Source: Pseudothermotoga elfii DSM 9442 = NBRC 107921 (GTDB taxonomy: Bacteria > Thermotogota > Thermotogae > Thermotogales > DSM-5069). Taken from it: DNA of 64,000 bases. Where the stretch lies: contig NC_022792.1 in the NCBI RefSeq assembly GCF_000504085.1, positions 868,001 through 932,000 of the forward strand. The letters run 5' to 3'. Positions within the stretch are counted from its first letter, which is position 1, and every line of letters starts with the position of its first letter. The notes beneath the pieces are model-generated. The model was not told the DNA's origin, did no database searches, and saw only the letters and a program-made list of their open reading frames with translations. Position numbers and translations under genes: made by a program. Below are positions 60,276-64,000 of this stretch, piece by piece.

Positions 60276-62006
60276 GTGAAATATATCTTCCGATTTTTAA
60301 AATGGTCTTTATTTTTGATAATGAATGTGCTTTTTTTCTGGGGAGCTGCTTTTCTTATACAAAATGGATATTACGAGCTCGGGGTAGTCTTTTTCATATT
60401 ATTGTTTTTGATTGATTTTTTCATTTTCAATCCGCGTGCTTATCCATACAGATATGTTGCTCCTGCTTTAGTGCTACTTTTTGTACTGGTTCTTTACCCG
60501 ATATATTTCACTGTGAAAATAGCCTTCACGAATTATGGGACAGGTCATTATATGCAAAAGCAAGAAGCTATTGAGAGATTACTTTATGATCCAAATTTCA
60601 CTTACGCTATAGATGACAAAAGTGTGGATTACAAAATTTTTCTGCGTTATGACGGGTTAACCCCGACGGATGATTTTGTTATTCTATTCAAAATAAATGG
60701 ACAGATTTTCCTTGGAGAAAAGCCGAAAGCTGCTGTAAAAAGGGGGCAGGAAGTACTTCTCAGTGAAGCTTATCTATATCCGATAAAGGAAGACTATGTT
60801 GAGATAGATGGAAAGCAGTACCGAATTACCCCCGTTTCGAATGATCTTGGGGAAATCAAGTTGATTTCTCTATATGAAAAAACATACAGGGCTTTTTATT
60901 CGCCAGGAGATCCATTCCTTCAGGTAAACGAACCTCATTTCAAAGGAAAAATAGCTCAACTTTATCTGTACAGGTCAGATTTTGTAGATCAAAATGGAGT
61001 CAGATATGCTCTTCGGGTAGCTCCCGATGGCGAATGGAGATTTATGCAAATAGAAAGGTTGTATCGCCTTGGATATGAAGAAATTTATGAGGATGGAAAA
61101 GTGAAATCGAAAGCGATTTTAGTTAACAATAAAACTGAAAATAAACTGATAGAAAGGGAAGGTGCATTATACGACCTCAATGAGAAGGGTGAGGAGGTTT
61201 TTCTAATTGGTTTCATTGATTATGTTGGTTGGAAAAACTTCATCCGAATCGCAACAGATCCCAATGTCTCGGGCCCATTCTTGAAGATATTCATTTGGAC
61301 TTTTATCTGGGCTTTATTGAGTGTCGTGTTTTCTCTGGCGGTTGGTTTACCTTTTGCGTTGATTTTGAATGATAGCAGATTAAGAGGGCGCAACGTTTAC
61401 AGAACACTCCTTATAATTCCGTGGGCTATACCTGTTTTCATTTCTGCCTTGATCTGGAGAAACGGCCTTCTAAACGAAACGTATGGGCTGATTAATAAAT
61501 TTTTATTACCTTTATTTGGTTTGCCTGCCATCAAATGGATGAATGATGCGCTTTGGGCAAGAATTGGAGTGCTGATTGTGAATATCTGGCTTACATTTCC
61601 ATATATGATGACAATATCCTTAGGGGCTCTTCAGGGTATACCCCCTGAAATGTATGAAGTCGCCATGATAGATGGGGCAGGCAGATTCAAGAGATTTGCT
61701 TACGTTACTTTTCCATTTTTAATGACAGTTATAGCTCCTTTGCTTGTAAGTAGTTTTGCTTTTAGTTTCAACAATTTTACTATTATCTATCTGATAACAG
61801 GTGGAGGTCCACCTATTCCCGGCTCAACTACTCCAACTGGGTATACTGATATATTGATATCTTATGTCTACAAACTGGCGTTCGAAGCCGGAGAAGGTCA
61901 GAATTTCGGTTTTGCGGGTGCTATTTCAATAATGATTTTTTTCTTAGTTGGGGGAATAAGTTTGTTCAATTTCAAGATATCAGGAGCCTTTGAAGAGGTG
62001 GAATAA
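60276..62006 (+). CDS. malF: Maltose ABC transporter permease MalF
   Basis: Membrane subunit of 576 residues. Three membrane segments near the N-terminus (about 7-95) are followed by a large extracytoplasmic domain (about 100-345), corresponding in position to the P2 loop of E. coli MalF that contacts MalE. Five helices follow. The EAA loop EVAMIDGAGRFKRFAYVTFPFLM and the end TDILISYVYKLAFEAGEGQNFGFAGAIS are canonical. GTG 60276 follows AAGGAGG (60258-60264). Its stop codon overlaps the malG start by one base. Confidence 0.93.
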   Translation: MKYIFRFLKWSLFLIMNVLFFWGAAFLIQNGYYELGVVFFILLFLIDFFIFNPRAYPYRYVAPALVLLFVLVLYPIYFTVKIAFTNYGTGHYMQKQEAIERLLYDPNFTYAIDDKSVDYKIFLRYDGLTPTDDFVILFKINGQIFLGEKPKAAVKRGQEVLLSEAYLYPIKEDYVEIDGKQYRITPVSNDLGEIKLISLYEKTYRAFYSPGDPFLQVNEPHFKGKIAQLYLYRSDFVDQNGVRYALRVAPDGEWRFMQIERLYRLGYEEIYEDGKVKSKAILVNNKTENKLIEREGALYDLNEKGEEVFLIGFIDYVGWKNFIRIATDPNVSGPFLKIFIWTFIWALLSVVFSLAVGLPFALILNDSRLRGRNVYRTLLIIPWAIPVFISALIWRNGLLNETYGLINKFLLPLFGLPAIKWMNDALWARIGVLIVNIWLTFPYMMTISLGALQGIPPEMYEVAMIDGAGRFKRFAYVTFPFLMTVIAPLLVSSFAFSFNNFTIIYLITGGGPPIPGSTTPTGYTDILISYVYKLAFEAGEGQNFGFAGAISIMIFFLVGGISLFNFKISGAFEEVE

Positions 62007-64000
62007 TGAGAAAAATCAAGCATGTTAGAAGAGTCTTTTTGCATGCATTTCTCGTTTTTTCAATAATAATTATTCTCTTTCCCACAGTTTGGGTAATCAC
62101 GACTTCATTTAGAAGAGACGAAGCAGCTTTTTCAAGTGATCTTTTTACTACGAGATTGACGCTTCAAAACTATATAGATCTTGTAGCTCCGGAGAAAAAT
62201 GTACCGATTCTTATTCAAGATATGCAGAATATTCTCTCTCGAGCGAAGCCTTACAATGAGCTTTCTTATTCTCAGGCTGAGCAAAAAATCAGTGTATCTT
62301 TGCAAAAAATAACATCGTATCTCAAGGAAACTCGATTGAGGTACGAAGACGCAAGAAAATCTTACGAATACATCAGCGAATTTCTTCAAAACCATTCAGA
62401 AGAGATTAAAAACACTGCATCAGCCGATCTGGAACATTTGAAAGAAACTGTGAGCAAAAAAATTATGGATAAAATTCCATCTTCATCAGAAGAATTCATG
62501 GTAGTTTTATACGAATATCTTTCAAAAGAAAAATATGGATCAGCTGTTTTTAACGCTTTGAAGGATGATTTGAGCAGCTTAACACAATTGGATATAGATT
62601 CCTCCGAAGATTTCGAAAATGCTCTTGAAAAGCTGAAAATGATTTATGATTCGTACATTGGAAAATACTCCAGACAATATGAGACGAAAACAGAAGAGCT
62701 TGAATTGCTCAACAAAGATCTTGCAGTTGTGAGAAGTCAGCTTAACGAGTTTCAAAAAGAGATTCTCAATTTGGATATGATCTTGAATCAGGATTTGATT
62801 AATGAAATGAATTCCATAATGGAATCGTTGGAAAATTTGCTGGATTTGAAGAATTCACTGATGGAAAGCTCTGTTGAAAATCCCTGGTTAATTGAAGATG
62901 AGTGGTTTTTCGCAAGCATCTCTTCAACCATTGAGCAGTTAGAAAAAATAAAAAGTCGATTTGAGGGCTTTCTGGATTATGAAGCTGTTTTAAACACCGT
63001 TGATCGAATTATTTCGATTTTGTACGAATTTGATTTTGTTAATCCAAACATGAAAAAGAAACTGATTTATAGTGACCTTTTAAGGGCATACCAGGAGCTT
63101 CAACCCAGAATAGAAAGAATAGCAAAAGAACTTGATGAATTATCCATTAACCTGCCGGAGAAAATTAATACTTTTAAACAGCTTGGTGAAAAATTTTCAG
63201 AATTGAATTCTACCATAAGTGATCTCAAAGCACAGCAAGAAGAGATTTCTGCAAAGCTGGAAACAATAAATAGCCAGTTTAATGATGAAAGAATGATGGT
63301 GAATCTGAAAATCTTTCTTTCTCAGTTAGAGAATAGAATTTCGACTGTCAGTTCGATCAAATCATTTGAAAAAGCGGATCTTTTGAAATATTCAGCTGTT
63401 TTGAACTGGTTGAGAGGATTTTTCAATTCCTACAATGAGAGAGATGAAGTTTATGAAGAACTAAAACATGTAATCGATAAAATGAGGTGGATCGAGGAAT
63501 ATCGTACATTTGCAACAAAATTTGAGAACTTTTCTAAAAACCTCGAATCTGTATTTATTGATGTTGAAAGATATTTGCAGGATTTTCAAATATCATGGAA
63601 ACAATTGCTGAAAGTATCATTCAATGGAATTTTTGTAACTTCGGAGCCTTTGAGTAAATTGTACGATGTAGTGAAATTAGACTTTGTAACCAGAGTTCGA
63701 TCAGATATGGCTGTCGTTATGCGTAAATCGGGCGTGCTTATGAAAATAGCGCCTTTTTCTCAGTTGAAAGATGATTTTGGGGCTGTAGATAAAAATTTGT
63801 TTAGAGTAGATCAAATTTGGAAACAGAAAACCAAACATTATTTTCTTAGATGGGTTCTTAATTCTGTGATTGTGTCTCTGATCGTTGCTTTTATAACAAC
63901 TGCGGTTTGTGCTGTTGCAGCTTATCCATTCAGTAGAATGAGATTTGTTGGTAGAAGATATGGTATTTTGAGCCTTTTATTAATACAGATGTTTCCCAGC
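62006..64000 (+). CDS. malG: Maltose ABC transporter permease MalG with giant coiled-coil insertion (3' end outside window)
   Basis: ATG 62006 opens a frame with no stop to the window end (665 codons). TM1 (about residues 12-33, VFLHAFLVFSIIIILFPTVWVITTSF) and the following SFRRDEAAF match the start of MalG. The next clear MalG sequence, WVLNSVIVSLIVAFITTAVCAVAAYPFSRMRFVGRRYG, comes only at about residue 613-650. In ordinary MalG these are some 60-90 residues apart. The intervening segment of nearly 600 residues is mostly heptad-like helix (for example LELLNKDLAVVRSQLNEFQKEIL and LKAQQEEISAKLETINSQ) and would be extracytoplasmic. The remaining helices and EAA loop lie beyond the window. Confidence 0.9.
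   Translation, partial: MRKIKHVRRVFLHAFLVFSIIIILFPTVWVITTSFRRDEAAFSSDLFTTRLTLQNYIDLVAPEKNVPILIQDMQNILSRAKPYNELSYSQAEQKISVSLQKITSYLKETRLRYEDARKSYEYISEFLQNHSEEIKNTASADLEHLKETVSKKIMDKIPSSSEEFMVVLYEYLSKEKYGSAVFNALKDDLSSLTQLDIDSSEDFENALEKLKMIYDSYIGKYSRQYETKTEELELLNKDLAVVRSQLNEFQKEILNLDMILNQDLINEMNSIMESLENLLDLKNSLMESSVENPWLIEDEWFFASISSTIEQLEKIKSRFEGFLDYEAVLNTVDRIISILYEFDFVNPNMKKKLIYSDLLRAYQELQPRIERIAKELDELSINLPEKINTFKQLGEKFSELNSTISDLKAQQEEISAKLETINSQFNDERMMVNLKIFLSQLENRISTVSSIKSFEKADLLKYSAVLNWLRGFFNSYNERDEVYEELKHVIDKMRWIEEYRTFATKFENFSKNLESVFIDVERYLQDFQISWKQLLKVSFNGIFVTSEPLSKLYDVVKLDFVTRVRSDMAVVMRKSGVLMKIAPFSQLKDDFGAVDKNLFRVDQIWKQKTKHYFLRWVLNSVIVSLIVAFITTAVCAVAAYPFSRMRFVGRRYGILSLLLIQMFPS

Noticed and set aside
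1-64000. tRNA, rRNA, CRISPR repeats, insertion sequences or prophage genes
   Set aside because: I found no TTCGA-loop type tRNA pattern, no regularly spaced repeats and no transposase, integrase or phage structural motif on either strand.

Overview
The window looks like chromosome from a thermophilic bacterium of the order Thermotogales, most likely Pseudothermotoga-like. This is inferred from recognisable Thermotoga-type proteins (short-form S-adenosylhomocysteine hydrolase, a TM1266-type hydrogenase regulator, paired TrkA/TrkH, MalEFG), a moderately AT-rich composition, very tight operons with 4-bp ATGA/GTGA/TTGA overlaps, strong GGAGGTGAT-type ribosome binding sites and frequent GTG/TTG starts. 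No database could be searched, so the taxonomic call is inference. I saw no rRNA, tRNA, CRISPR array, transposase or prophage gene.

Layout. 1-2899: end of an Opp/Dpp-type ABC transporter (DppB end, DppC, OppD, OppF). 2896-5265: a chemoreceptor and a DUF368 lipid-carrier transporter, divergent. 5303-8146: polar amino acid ABC transporter (binding protein, permease, ATPase, permease); the first permease has GTA exactly where its start codon should be. 8148-12453 (minus): a membrane redox operon, RnfD-RnfG-RnfE-RnfA followed by NqrF and a small unknown protein, with no RnfB, RnfC or NqrA. 12505-21241: mixed genes (5'-nucleotidase, patatin, PanD, TM1266-like regulator, 6-phosphogluconate dehydrogenase, M28-like peptidase, Spy-like envelope protein, AEC transporter). 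21342-28735: a plus-strand operon of DUF362 ferredoxin-like protein, AhcY, a divergent GH13 protein, an unknown protein and an SMC/YhaN-like ATPase. 28732-33443 (minus): MoaA, WecB, a Gfo/Idh/MocA oxidoreductase and a GGDEF protein with a degenerate GGGEF site.

33497-36550: iron uptake, in which a DtxR-FeoA fusion regulator, FeoA and FeoB sit behind a good promoter with a palindrome over its -10 region. 36640-39746: MFS transporter and a secreted beta-propeller. 39711-44250 (minus): GlnA, a REC-TPR protein, two TrkA-type subunits and TrkH. 44335-48724 (minus): an operon of an opine-dehydrogenase-like protein, a protein with an N-terminal cobalamin-binding motif, a Ddl-like ATP-grasp ligase and RNase HII. 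The first three may form an undescribed amino acid pathway. 48820-50513: Nudix hydrolase and FolP. 50540-58859: envelope genes (prepilin, Bax-like glucosaminidase, polysaccharide deacetylase, secreted proteins, PqaA-like hydrolase, Asp/Glu racemase, RND pump). 58993-64000: malE-malF-malG, where MalG carries a coiled-coil insertion of nearly 600 residues and runs off the window.

The most interesting items are the opine dehydrogenase/B12/ATP-grasp operon, the hybrid Rnf-Nqr operon, the giant MalG insertion, the GTA-start permease and the GH13/unknown/SMC-ATPase operon.
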